Origin: Bacteroidaceae bacterium
GTDB lineage: Bacteria; Bacteroidota; Bacteroidia; Bacteroidales; Bacteroidaceae
NCBI GenBank assembly: GCA_902362375.1
Contig: CABIVS010000016.1
Span: 1 to 64,000 of the forward strand
Reading direction: 5' to 3'
Length of the DNA stretch: 64,000 nt
Shown here in pieces: positions 7,643 to 16,122 of this stretch. Positions within the stretch are counted from its first letter, which is position 1. Each line of letters starts with the position of its first letter. Position numbers and translations under genes: made by a program. Below the pieces are notes generated by a model that saw only the letters and a program-made list of their open reading frames with translations, searched no databases and was not told the origin of the DNA.

Positions 7643-8671
7643 TTATTTGATTCCATTTTCTACAGTGAGACAGAAGTTCACCTCCCTGTACAGTTGTTCC
7701 AGCAGATGTTCGTCATCCAGCGACTTCCTGCCGGGACGTAAGAAACCGTCCGGAGTGTCGGATGCGTAGTAGAACATGTTCCCGTTGAAGGAGAGCATCA
7801 GGTCACGGCTGAAGGATTTCCGCAGGGCGGTCAGCTTCCGCATCATCGCCGGGGTGAGCACCATGCGGGCTTCCACCTCGTCATCCGCGTACACGGCAAA
7901 ATGCCTCTCGAACTCCGGGTCTTCCAAATGTACGAATTTTGCCCCGTACTTTTCCTTCATTCCCTGGATTGTTTGCGCCAGGTAGCCGATTTTGTTTTCC
8001 AGATGGTCGGGCAGCAGCATCACGTAGCCCCTGAAGGTGCGGTTCAGCTTGCAGCACCCGAACATGCCCCTGAAACTGTGCATCGTGCTCTCTATCCTGA
8101 CTCCGAATATCGGACGGATAAAATACTGGTACGGCACTTCAAGGAAGTTGAAGGCCGAGAAATCTTTCGAATTGGCTGAAGTCACACCGGCATCCACGAC
8201 AGTCATCATGTCATTTCCGACGGGAATGTCAAGACGGCCGTAACAGGTCGAACTTACCGAATTGCCCGATGACAATGCCGTTCCGAACAGGCGGCTGTCC
8301 GCAAAGACTTTCGGCTGTATGGAACCGGAAGGATTGTACCTTGCTCCCGGGAACAGCAGGTAGATGATGTGGGCCATCGTGTAGGTTTCCCTCTTGTTCA
8401 GCGCGGCAAAACATTTCATGAATGCGAAATGAAGTACAAAAAATACGGCAAAGCCTATCATGAGGTATTTTCCCGTGGTGACGGAAGTCTCATAGTCAGT
8501 ACGGTCCACGAGGAATCCGCCGAAGATACAGAAACCGAACCACACGACGGTACACAGATAGACAATGGAGGTCAGGATGCGGAACACAATCCGGAGCATC
8601 CTGATACGGGACATCTCTTTCTTCATGTGAAGGGAAATGCCCTTGAAATCTATATTCTGACTTTCTTCCAT
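7643..8671 (-). CDS. DUF3137-type membrane protein
   Basis: 342 residues. Two membrane helices near the N-terminus (about 28-52 and 66-86) are followed by a large cytosolic or periplasmic domain. The block RIESTMHSFRGMFGCCKLNRTFRGYVMLLPD (about 192-223) and DPEFERHFAVYADDEVEARMVLTPAMMRKL (about 250-280) are typical of DUF3137, in which 'F...F.V...D..EAR..LTP..m..l' recurs. DUF3137 genes are very often next to lemA, as here: the LemA gene ends 3 bp upstream. The pair is thought to act in the envelope; its biochemical role is not known. Confidence 0.75.
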   Translation of the reverse strand: MEESQNIDFKGISLHMKKEMSRIRMLRIVFRILTSIVYLCTVVWFGFCIFGGFLVDRTDYETSVTTGKYLMIGFAVFFVLHFAFMKCFAALNKRETYTMAHIIYLLFPGARYNPSGSIQPKVFADSRLFGTALSSGNSVSSTCYGRLDIPVGNDMMTVVDAGVTSANSKDFSAFNFLEVPYQYFIRPIFGVRIESTMHSFRGMFGCCKLNRTFRGYVMLLPDHLENKIGYLAQTIQGMKEKYGAKFVHLEDPEFERHFAVYADDEVEARMVLTPAMMRKLTALRKSFSRDLMLSFNGNMFYYASDTPDGFLRPGRKSLDDEHLLEQLYREVNFCLTVENGIK

Positions 8672-8674
8672 GCT

Positions 8675-9235
8675 TTACTTGAATAATTCTCCCACTTTCA
8701 CTTCCTTGATCTCACTTTCCGGGAACTCTATCAACTCCTGCTGCTCATGCTTGCGCCAGGATGCGATTATCGACGACGGAAACATTTCAATGTAATTGTT
8801 ATAATCGGTAGCAGCGGCATTGTAGGTGCGCCGGATTGCCTGCAGCTCATTCTCCATGTCCTCGATCTGGACCTGAAGATGAAGGAACTGCTGGTTCGCC
8901 TTCAGCTCCGGGTAGTCTTCCACCGCCACATTCAGTCTTGACAGAAGCGAGGACATTTCCGTACCGCTTTTTATCTGCTCGGACTCTGTAGCGTTCGAAG
9001 CCCTTGACCGCAAATCGGCAATGCGGATGAGAATCTCATTCTCGTGCCCCATGTATGCCTTTACGGATGCGACAAGATTGGGGATCAGGTCATTCCTCTG
9101 TTTGAGGACCACGCAGATACCGCTTCTGCATTGCTTGACCCGGTTCTTCTTTGCAATAAGGCTGTTGTTAGTGAATACTGCCCATAAAATAATTATGAGC
9201 AGTACCACGATAATACATATAACGGCTATAATCAT
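8675..9235 (-). CDS. LemA-family membrane protein
   Basis: 186 residues. An N-terminal membrane helix (about 2-22) is followed by the LemA helical bundle: the signature NRVKQCRSGICVVLKQRNDLIPNLVASVKAYMGHE (about 31-65), then long helices and NAAATDYNNYIEMFPSSIIASW near the end, all in the usual order and length. LemA proteins form a four-helix coiled-coil domain exposed on one side of the inner membrane; function is unresolved. It is paired with the DUF3137 gene, forming a two-gene unit within the operon. Confidence 0.9.
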   Translation of the reverse strand: MIIAVICIIVVLLIIILWAVFTNNSLIAKKNRVKQCRSGICVVLKQRNDLIPNLVASVKAYMGHENEILIRIADLRSRASNATESEQIKSGTEMSSLLSRLNVAVEDYPELKANQQFLHLQVQIEDMENELQAIRRTYNAAATDYNNYIEMFPSSIIASWRKHEQQELIEFPESEIKEVKVGELFK

Positions 9236-9249
9236 ATTTTCAGATGGAT

Positions 9250-9957
9250 TTAGACATACAATTCAGCCGGTATGACTCTGATTGTCCCTTCCCAGTAGAA
9301 GTGGGGGACGATGCCGTCTGAAGGAAGATAGCCTTGGGGAAGTTCCTTGTAATAAAGGACAAGTTTCCTTACTTCCACATCGGCGCCTTCCACGATTTCA
9401 CCACTCAGTTTCACGGTTGACCAGCAGTCCTCCTCCTTGGCAAGACTGACTACGCCCTCACATCCGGGAGCTACCGGCTGCCTGCCTTCACACATGTTGC
9501 GCAGCTTTTCCATCACTCTCTTCAGCCATTCCATATCGTTCATGTGTCCCTTGTCCAGTGCGTATATGCCAATACCATGGAAAGAGTCGTCCTTGTGCTT
9601 CACGCCTTTCCACGCCTCTGCCGGGGCACTGACAATCCCCGCGTAAACGATATATCCTTCCGTGAATTTTCTCAACCACTTGCTTTTGCCCAGCCATGGT
9701 GCCTTTCCTGCAAGTTTCTTGAAGAACTCGGTCTCAGAACTGCGTGGCGTCTGCATGTACGGTTTCATCTTGTCAAGCTGTGTCGGGTTCTTGTACAGTT
9801 CCCTGTCTCGCTTGGCTTCTTCGGCCTCCTTTGCACGCCGTGCGGCCAGTTTCTCCCTGTATTTACTTACGTCAAGACCTTGTGCTTCCATTTGGTCAAG
9901 ATCATTCTCTGTCATGGTTTTCTCCCATTCTGTTGCTGCATTTTTGAAAAGTGCCAT
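9250..9957 (-). CDS. Hypothetical cytosolic protein
   Basis: 235 residues with no signal peptide or membrane helix. The N-terminal ~60 residues are highly charged and probably helical (ENDLDQMEAQGLDVSKYREKLAARRAKEAEEAKRDREL is split over about 17-55), followed by a globular alpha/beta part with GYIVYAGIVSAPAEAWKG and a C-terminal strand-rich region ending ELYV. The second region suggests a binding domain. No family recognised. It sits 46 bp downstream of the DUF1266 gene and 14 bp upstream of lemA. Confidence 0.55.
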   Translation of the reverse strand: MALFKNAATEWEKTMTENDLDQMEAQGLDVSKYREKLAARRAKEAEEAKRDRELYKNPTQLDKMKPYMQTPRSSETEFFKKLAGKAPWLGKSKWLRKFTEGYIVYAGIVSAPAEAWKGVKHKDDSFHGIGIYALDKGHMNDMEWLKRVMEKLRNMCEGRQPVAPGCEGVVSLAKEEDCWSTVKLSGEIVEGADVEVRKLVLYYKELPQGYLPSDGIVPHFYWEGTIRVIPAELYV

Positions 9958-10003
9958 AATCGTAAAACTTTTAAGATATTGTTGATTCTATTTTTTTTGG
10001 ATT

Positions 10004-11032
10004 CTACCATTCGATTGCCTTCCAAGGGGAATCTTCTTTATTGAGAAGCGCTCCCACGACTTCATCCGCAGTCTCGTAGTCATCTGTTTCGCCTCTCCAT
10101 ATTCCGCGTCCCACGGCAAAGCTGTTGCCGTATTCTTCCCATGAACTGAAGGATTCCTTGGCTATGCCGGCAGTGGTTCTGATGGCTTCCCACATTTCGT
10201 CTTCATTGATGTAGCCGCAGATGAAAGCCCAACGGGCCATGTTCACGGCACGTACAAGGTCCCATGCCAGCACGGTTTCGGGCAGGTCCGCTTCCGTCGT
10301 TTCATTTACTCCCATTACAAATTCAGCTATCGTGAACGCATCGCCGATCTTGCTGTCCTCGTCCGCCTTTTCTTCCTCGGTGATGGCCTCGATTCCACGC
10401 TGGCGGATTTCAGCCAAGGCCGGATCCGCACCGGCATGTTGGCCTTCGTTCAGCAGCCATGAGATGGTCTCCAGGGCACTCTTCCTGTCAGTAACTTCCC
10501 ACCATTCCTCAAGCATTTCCTTAAGGGTGTCCGTGCCTGCTGTACTTTCAAGGGAGTCCACGTTGTCATCGTTGTATAGGAACAGAGGTGCCCCATAAGC
10601 CAGAAGTTTGTTCTGTTCAGGTGTCAGGCTGTTGTCGCCCTTGCGGGTGATTTCCCAACCTGCATATACGTCAAAACCGTCCGAGAAATCCGGTAAACCT
10701 TCCGGCATGAATCCGGCATTCATTGCCTGCTGCATCATGTTCCCTGCGAACTCGATGTTTTTGCTGTAGGTCTCCATTATCGCCTCGGGATCCTGGGCGG
10801 ATTCTGCCATCATCTTTGCCTGGTATGCCTGTGCCTCCGCAACTCCCGGGAACATCTCGGCCGAGTCCTGCATCAGCTTTTCATGCTTCTTCATCAGGTC
10901 GGTGCCTTCAAATCCGGGTACGTTGCCATACAAGGCTTGCGCCTGTTCCAGTGCTGCTTTCATGGCCTGAGCCTGTGCTTCTCTTGCGATTTCCTCGGGT
11001 GTCTGAGGTGTCTTCTTGGTTTCTTCTGCCAT
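10004..11032 (-). CDS. DUF1266-domain protein
   Basis: 342 residues. The N-terminal ~110 residues are Ala-, Gln- and Met-rich helices. The C-terminal half carries the DUF1266 signature: AWDLVRAVNMARWAFICGYINEDEMWEAI, then AGIAKESFSSWEEYGNSFAVGRGIWRG (about 245-310). DUF1266 proteins are cytosolic, of unknown function, and frequently found near type VI secretion or toxin-immunity genes. The extended N-terminal region beyond the family domain is acidic and could be a partner-binding arm. Confidence 0.85.
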   Translation of the reverse strand: MAEETKKTPQTPEEIAREAQAQAMKAALEQAQALYGNVPGFEGTDLMKKHEKLMQDSAEMFPGVAEAQAYQAKMMAESAQDPEAIMETYSKNIEFAGNMMQQAMNAGFMPEGLPDFSDGFDVYAGWEITRKGDNSLTPEQNKLLAYGAPLFLYNDDNVDSLESTAGTDTLKEMLEEWWEVTDRKSALETISWLLNEGQHAGADPALAEIRQRGIEAITEEEKADEDSKIGDAFTIAEFVMGVNETTEADLPETVLAWDLVRAVNMARWAFICGYINEDEMWEAIRTTAGIAKESFSSWEEYGNSFAVGRGIWRGETDDYETADEVVGALLNKEDSPWKAIEW

Positions 11033-11073
11033 ATCTTTCTAATATTAAATTTGTTAATGAATATCTTACCTGT

Positions 11074-12045
11074 TTATTCCGCTCCGTTTTCAAGAAGTTT
11101 TTCCACGATTTCGTTGAAGCCGCGCTCTCCTGCATAGTACAGGGCGGTGTGCTGGAGGTTGTCTGAGATGCTAACATTCGCGTGAAATTCAAGCAGGACG
11201 GACACAAAATCGTTGTGGCCCTCCTTGGCTGCAAGAATAAGCGGGGTTTCCCCGTTGTCATTCTGTGCGTCAACCGCAGCTTTGGCCTTCAGCAGAGCCT
11301 CGCCTATAAAGCGGTTACCTGAAATGGCCGCGTAATGTATCGGGGCATTGCCGCTCAGCATAGCTTTGCCGGGATCGGCTCCGGCCCCGAGAAGAAGGTT
11401 GACCATGACAAGATTCCCCTGCATACAGGCGAGTATCAGCGGAGTCTCTCCGCCGTCATTCGTCGAGTCAAGCATGGACTTGTCTGACAGGAGCAGCGTG
11501 CGGACAATTTCACCCTGTCCGTTATACACGGCCTGATGAAGCGGGGTGTTGCCACGTGCATCCCGGTCATTCCCGCACGAGAGTCGGGCGACCACTTCCC
11601 GCAGCCCGTGGGCTGTGGCATAGTCGATGGCCTTGTGGCCGGAGGCATCGGCGACCTCCGTATCGGCTCCCTGATCCATCAGGAAAAGGGCGGCATCTGT
11701 ACGCTTGTTGTCAAGCAGGCATATCAGCGGGGTTCGTCCTTCATTGTCCGTCACGTTGATGTCGGCCCCCTTCTGGAGCAGCTTCCCGAGGATTTCCTTG
11801 TTGCCGCTCCGTGCCGCCGCGTGGAGCGGGCTTTCGGAACGGTTGTTGATACATGACGCGTCGGCATCGTTGTCAAGAAGCAGAGCCACTATGTCCCTGT
11901 AGCCTTTCTGACAGGCATAATAAAGAGCAGTGTTTCCTTCCTGATCCCTTTTGTTGATGTCAATTCCTCCCTTTTTCAGGAATATCTGGACAATGCTTTT
12001 CTGCCCGTTTCGGCAAGCATTGAGAAATGTCTGGTTGTTGTCCAT
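11074..12045 (-). CDS. Ankyrin-repeat protein (about nine repeats)
   Basis: 323 residues made almost wholly of ankyrin repeats, about 33 residues each (for example GNTALYYACQKGYRDIVALLLDNDAD, GETPLILACMQGNLVMVNLLLGAGAD, GETPLILAAKEGHNDFVSVLLEFHAN). There is no signal peptide or membrane segment. Ankyrin stacks bind other proteins; in bacteria many are immunity or adaptor proteins of toxin loci. It lies 10 bp downstream of a second ankyrin gene and the two probably arose by duplication. The repeat units are regular, so it is likely intact. Confidence 0.9.
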   Translation of the reverse strand: MDNNQTFLNACRNGQKSIVQIFLKKGGIDINKRDQEGNTALYYACQKGYRDIVALLLDNDADASCINNRSESPLHAAARSGNKEILGKLLQKGADINVTDNEGRTPLICLLDNKRTDAALFLMDQGADTEVADASGHKAIDYATAHGLREVVARLSCGNDRDARGNTPLHQAVYNGQGEIVRTLLLSDKSMLDSTNDGGETPLILACMQGNLVMVNLLLGAGADPGKAMLSGNAPIHYAAISGNRFIGEALLKAKAAVDAQNDNGETPLILAAKEGHNDFVSVLLEFHANVSISDNLQHTALYYAGERGFNEIVEKLLENGAE

Positions 12046-12055
12046 ATATCTTTGT

Positions 12056-13615
12056 TTAAGAATATTTCAATAATAGTCTTACGAGATTGTCATTGTTGTA
12101 GTCTGCCGCCACGTCCATGGCCGTTTTGCCTTCATTGTTTACGGCATTTACGTCAGGCAGCTTGAAGTCCAGCAGGAGTTCAATCGCTTTCTGTGCTATG
12201 CTGTCACGGCAACATGCCGCCACATAATGCAGGAGGGTGTTTCCCCGGTTGTCCGTCTTGTTCACGTCAGCTCCGGCTTCGAGAAGCTTTTCGAGGATTT
12301 CCGTGGGGTCGTCAGAACCGGCTGACCAGCCGTAAGGCACATATTTTTCGTTCGCCTTATGACCACCGAAGAGAATCATCATGGGAGTTTGGCCGGAAAG
12401 ATTGGCGGCGTTGGGGTCGGCCTTTCCCTTGAGCAGCCAACCGAATGCCGTTTTACCCAACCTGTAGCCGGTATGGCGGCAGGAAAGGGCAAGTGCCGTG
12501 TTGCCTTCCGTATCAACAGGAAGCTCGGGATTCCAGCCTTTTTCCTTCATCAGGTCAAGCAGCCCCTTGTAAACCTCGGTATCCTTGCAGAAATAGTCCT
12601 TACTCACCCATACCGAAAAAGCCGTCTCTTCATTCGGGAAACGGTAATTCGGATTCGCTCCGCCGTTCAGAATCATGGCCGGAGCATCCTGTATGCTGTC
12701 AAACCAACTGAACGCACAAGCGAGGGGCGACTTGCCTTCAAAGTCATACATATCCTTGTGCTCGCACACCGTCTGCAGGTCTGCACCCGAACGCAGAATG
12801 GCATCCAGCGCCTCCATATCCTTCATGTACATAGCCTGGAATATGTCCATGTTGCCGTGCAAGGTCGAAAGTTCGTCAACATTGGGGTCGCTTCCGGAAA
12901 GGAAGGCCGCGATCTTCATCGCCTTGTTCTCTATGGCGGCATCCCAGGCTGTCTTTCCACTGTTTGACTTGTCTTCCGGATCGGCCTTGTCTTCTTCAAC
13001 AAGCCTTCTGGCAAGTCGGTAGGCGGCTTCGCCATCATCCTCCAGCCTTGTAATCCTGCTCCTGATTTCCTCTATCTTGTTTTCGGGGTAACTGTATTGT
13101 ACGGATTCGTCCAGTTCCTTTTTCGCGAACCGGATATCCCTTCTGATGTCGCCTGAAGCGGCACAAAAACCGAAAAGCACGTTCTCGCCGTTAAGGTCGG
13201 TTGAGTTGACGCGTGCTCCGGAATTTATGATCGCTTCCGCCATCTTGAAATGACGGTTCCTTACGCACTCGATAAGGGCCGTCGTATTCTTGGCCGAACG
13301 CGGTATATTCGCTCCATGTTCCATGAGCATGACAGCTATTTCTTTCAGTTTGTCTTCATCTGCACGGCCGGCACTGGTTCTGCCGAGGATATGAATCGGG
13401 GTGGAACCGTTTGCATCCTTCGTGTTGGGTTCGGCATCACGTTCAAGAAGTATCTTGACCCCCTCCGCGTCTCCATACTGGCAGGCAAGATGCAACGGAG
13501 AACGGTCTTCGTACTGTTCGTCGCTGTCATCGACGGGCACTTCTCTGAGCGCCTGATGAATTGCATCCTTCGGCTGACTTGTCGAATAAAGTCTGTATAT
13601 GTCACTGTATTTCAT
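12056..13615 (-). CDS. Large ankyrin-repeat protein
   Basis: 519 residues with ankyrin repeats along the length (RSPLHLACQYGDAEGVKILLERDAEPN near the N-terminus, GNTLLHYVAACC and GKTAMDVAADYNNDNLVRLLLKY near the end), with helical inserts between them (about 165-225). No signal peptide. Its ATG overlaps the stop of the upstream TPR-type gene by 4 bp, so their translation is coupled. It is longer and less regular than its neighbour. The partner is unknown. Confidence 0.88.
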   Translation of the reverse strand: MKYSDIYRLYSTSQPKDAIHQALREVPVDDSDEQYEDRSPLHLACQYGDAEGVKILLERDAEPNTKDANGSTPIHILGRTSAGRADEDKLKEIAVMLMEHGANIPRSAKNTTALIECVRNRHFKMAEAIINSGARVNSTDLNGENVLFGFCAASGDIRRDIRFAKKELDESVQYSYPENKIEEIRSRITRLEDDGEAAYRLARRLVEEDKADPEDKSNSGKTAWDAAIENKAMKIAAFLSGSDPNVDELSTLHGNMDIFQAMYMKDMEALDAILRSGADLQTVCEHKDMYDFEGKSPLACAFSWFDSIQDAPAMILNGGANPNYRFPNEETAFSVWVSKDYFCKDTEVYKGLLDLMKEKGWNPELPVDTEGNTALALSCRHTGYRLGKTAFGWLLKGKADPNAANLSGQTPMMILFGGHKANEKYVPYGWSAGSDDPTEILEKLLEAGADVNKTDNRGNTLLHYVAACCRDSIAQKAIELLLDFKLPDVNAVNNEGKTAMDVAADYNNDNLVRLLLKYS

Positions 13616-14091
13616 GGTTGTATGTTTTTTATCAGTTCTTCAATGTGTTGATATTTATTGCCCAAACGGGCGTGGATAGTCCGCACCTCCGTGTGCAGGT
13701 GCAGTCTGGCCGACACTTTCGCTTTCAGCCTCAACAGTTGTACGGCGGCGAGGTTATCGGGAGCATCCTCCGGCATGGGACAACCGGCAGGGCTTTTTTC
13801 GTATTCCCAGCGGAGGACGGCTTCCGGCAGGTTTTCCGGCAGACGTTCCGTTAACGGTGGCAGCAGCCTCTCCGCTTCCAACAGCAGGGAACGGCAGTCA
13901 TTATACAGAGAAAGGTAGTAGCAGCATAACGCCTTGTTGTAAAGTGTCGGCAGGTCAGACTTTCCTGCCTGCGTGAAACAGGAGAAGGCAAAGGCATATT
14001 CGCCACTTACCATATAGGTAATACCTGCGGAGAAAAGTTCTTTTTTCTGGGATTCAGGCATGGTTTGTTTATTTCCATATATTCCAATCAT
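13612..14091 (-). CDS. TPR-like protein, first gene of the 13-gene operon
   Basis: 159 residues (starting at Met11, position 14061, is also possible). Helical pairs fit tetratricopeptide repeats: KKELFSAGITYMVSGEYAFAFSCFTQAG, LPTLYNKALCCYYLSLYNDCRSLLLEAERLLP, then a longer helical tail. There is no signal sequence. It is the promoter-proximal gene of the run ending at 3487, with a 996-bp upstream gap. As with the ankyrin proteins, this is a scaffold-type protein. Confidence 0.7.
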   Translation of the reverse strand: MIGIYGNKQTMPESQKKELFSAGITYMVSGEYAFAFSCFTQAGKSDLPTLYNKALCCYYLSLYNDCRSLLLEAERLLPPLTERLPENLPEAVLRWEYEKSPAGCPMPEDAPDNLAAVQLLRLKAKVSARLHLHTEVRTIHARLGNKYQHIEELIKNIQP

Positions 14092-14338
14092 AGATACTTA
14101 AACACTAAAAGAGATTTCAGACTGTTATGGGTGGAAACAAAAAACCGACGATATTCGGGCGCAGAGAACGCTCCCCAGTACCGTCGGACCATAAAAATAT
14201 CCTGCCTTTTTTGAGACAATATGGCAGAGGATGAGTATTTATAGGAACTTTTGTCGTAAGACAAGGATAACCCCGGATAATTGATTCCGGTAATCCATTG
14301 TAAATTAAATGTTTTATTATATATTGACGCGCGATAAT

Positions 14339-14356
14339 TGTGTGTGTGTGTGTGTG
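14339..14356. repeat. (TG)9 dinucleotide tract
   Basis: Nine perfect TG units, followed by TTTACACG. The tract lies about 250 bp upstream of the first gene of the 13-gene operon. Dinucleotide runs of this length are prone to slippage, so promoter spacing could vary if the promoter spans it; no promoter elements were seen at suitable positions on both sides. Confidence 0.9.
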
Positions 14357-14655
14357 TTTACACGAATTTTCCACACTGCCAAATTATCAATACACTTTTT
14401 AAGGGAATATGTAAGGTAACTAATGCACACAAGAAAAACGTCCGCTTTATGCGAAGCTTCGCTCAAACAAATATCATTTGTTAAAATCGAGCGACATTTT
14501 ACAATGTATCCATTGTCATACATATCAGTTTATTAGAGTGAATACTTCTTCAAATACAAAATTAGAAAAATGTTTTGTTCTGCAATGAAATAACCGACAC
14601 TTTTTTCAGGGAAAAATAAAAATGGCTTTATTATAATTGCCTTGTACCATAGAAA

Positions 14656-14690
14656 ACGGGCAGAGAGCATGCAGTTGCTCATCTGCCCGT
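14656..14690. terminator. GC-rich hairpin, possible terminator
   Basis: ACGGGCAGA (14656-14664) pairs with TCTGCCCGT (14682-14690), and GAGCA pairs with TGCTC inside, with one bulged base. It lies downstream of the minus-strand phage module and upstream of the operon, so it could separate the two transcripts. No clear T-run follows. Confidence 0.4.
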
Positions 14691-15087
14691 CCTGTAGGGA
14701 GAACCGTTTCATGCCGCTATCGGATTCACTTTCAATGTAGTCTGAAAGATGAACGCCTCTACTTTCATGTTGATTATGAAACATTGTTGGTGTGCGTGAT
14801 AAGACTTCATGCCTTATTCAAACCTAAATCCAACGGGCACAAAAACAAGTAAGTAATTATTCAATGTCTTGAGATCATTAAATACCGCAAAGGCAGTAAG
14901 GAATATAGCAGATTGGATTATTCTAAAAGGCCAAATTTATATCTTCTTTTGGCGGCATATTACAAGGAACTTGCCACCCGATCAGGGGGGCTCTTGTGGA
15001 AACGGAACTAACAAACAAGCAGTAATTTCGTTTCTTGTTCATGGTAAAGACTACGACAACAAATCCGGTAGCGGTATTTACTGTTAT

Positions 15088-16107
15088 TTAGGTCAGCCAC
15101 GGGTTTCGATACGGGTCATAATCTGTTTGGAAAGTAGCCAGTTGCCAATCGGTAACCGGCTTTTTCGTGTCATCGACTTTACGGGGGATTTGTGGATTAA
15201 GTCGCAATTTGGCGGCATCATTAAGCCATTTCATGCTATCCTCGTAATCGCGCATACGGACAACACTGACATTATTCGGGGCAATGAGTTTCGTGAGCTC
15301 GTAGATAGCCAATCGAACCATATGCTTCTTGAGGTTGTAGTTTCGTGGATCGTGTAATGATAGGTTTAGACCGACTTGCGGCGTGTCCGCGTTCACATCC
15401 GTTTCCGGGTAAAATACCCGTCCGTCATAAACTACATATTCGTGTTCCGACAATTCGTAGGCATTGTATGATGAATCGTAATCGGCTATGGCTCCCCAAC
15501 AGTCGGACACCATAGGGTCAAGATTGCAATCGAAACAGTCAAGCGTCATCAAAGTATAGAACGCCCCTTCATATTCAACGACTGACCACAGAGGATACTC
15601 GACAGGCTGCCATAACGTGACTTCCGTCTCGATCCAACCGCCGACCATCGGGATACGGATATCATCGAACTTGTACCCGTTTTCGGCAAGGCAAATATAG
15701 ACAACACCGTTGTAGTTTACTTTATCACCCGGATAATAGGTGTTGAACTGGGAATAATTTACAACTTGTCCCGCATCGACGTGGATATCGGAACACTCTT
15801 CCCAATAGATTGCCGTTGCCGGCTTGCGATAGCCGCTGACGGAGCGTGTCACCTCATGGATTTGTCCCTCGAAATAGACATGCACACCCACGGGATAGGT
15901 AATTCGACGGTCGTATTCGGCGATATATTTTCCTTTTGCAAGTTCCTTTTCAATCTCGTAGTTCTCCGACAAATATTCCACAATGCTCATCTCCGCCGAT
16001 TCTTCCGCCTGGATGAATCGTGCATCATTGCCCCGCGTGAGTTGTGCTAGTGCTTCCGGAGTAATTATCCCAAGATAGTCGTCATTATTGAGAAACCGTC
16101 TGTACAT
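15088..16107 (-). CDS. Phage structural (neck/tail-type) protein
   Basis: 339 residues, encoded 15 bp downstream of the terminase gene. The chain has at least four short units with the pattern Y-P-x-G-x-x-V-x-Y/F-x-G-x-x-Y/H (YPVGVHVYFEGQIHEV, YPGDKVNYNGVVYIC, YPLWSVVEYEGAFYTL, YVVYDGRVFYPE), like the small beta modules of phage tail or carbohydrate-binding proteins. The C-terminus (RLAIYELTKLIAPNNVSVVRMRDYEDSMKWLNDAAKLRLNPQIPRK) resembles head-tail connector proteins. Exact role is uncertain. No portal, protease or capsid genes follow; the next 996 bp hold no gene. Confidence 0.6.
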   Translation of the reverse strand: MYRRFLNNDDYLGIITPEALAQLTRGNDARFIQAEESAEMSIVEYLSENYEIEKELAKGKYIAEYDRRITYPVGVHVYFEGQIHEVTRSVSGYRKPATAIYWEECSDIHVDAGQVVNYSQFNTYYPGDKVNYNGVVYICLAENGYKFDDIRIPMVGGWIETEVTLWQPVEYPLWSVVEYEGAFYTLMTLDCFDCNLDPMVSDCWGAIADYDSSYNAYELSEHEYVVYDGRVFYPETDVNADTPQVGLNLSLHDPRNYNLKKHMVRLAIYELTKLIAPNNVSVVRMRDYEDSMKWLNDAAKLRLNPQIPRKVDDTKKPVTDWQLATFQTDYDPYRNPWLT

Positions 16108-16122
16108 ATCCTTGTTCCGTTA

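Larger units (their letters stand above)
14092..15087. other. 996-bp gene-free stretch upstream of the 13-gene operon
   Basis: No convincing gene was found on either strand; short open frames here lack family features. It contains the (TG)9 tract, a hairpin at 14656-14690 and a weak -7-like box (CAAGGATA on the plus strand at 14262-14269, reading TATCCTTG toward the operon). It probably holds the operon promoter. Confidence 0.6.

Noticed and set aside
14117..14784. Three short minus-strand open frames in the 996-bp gap
   Set aside because: One is built on the TG repeat, the others have no motif or ribosome-binding signal.
14869..15357. A 162-codon plus-strand open frame
   Set aside because: Over half is antisense to the structural-protein gene and the protein is not family-like.
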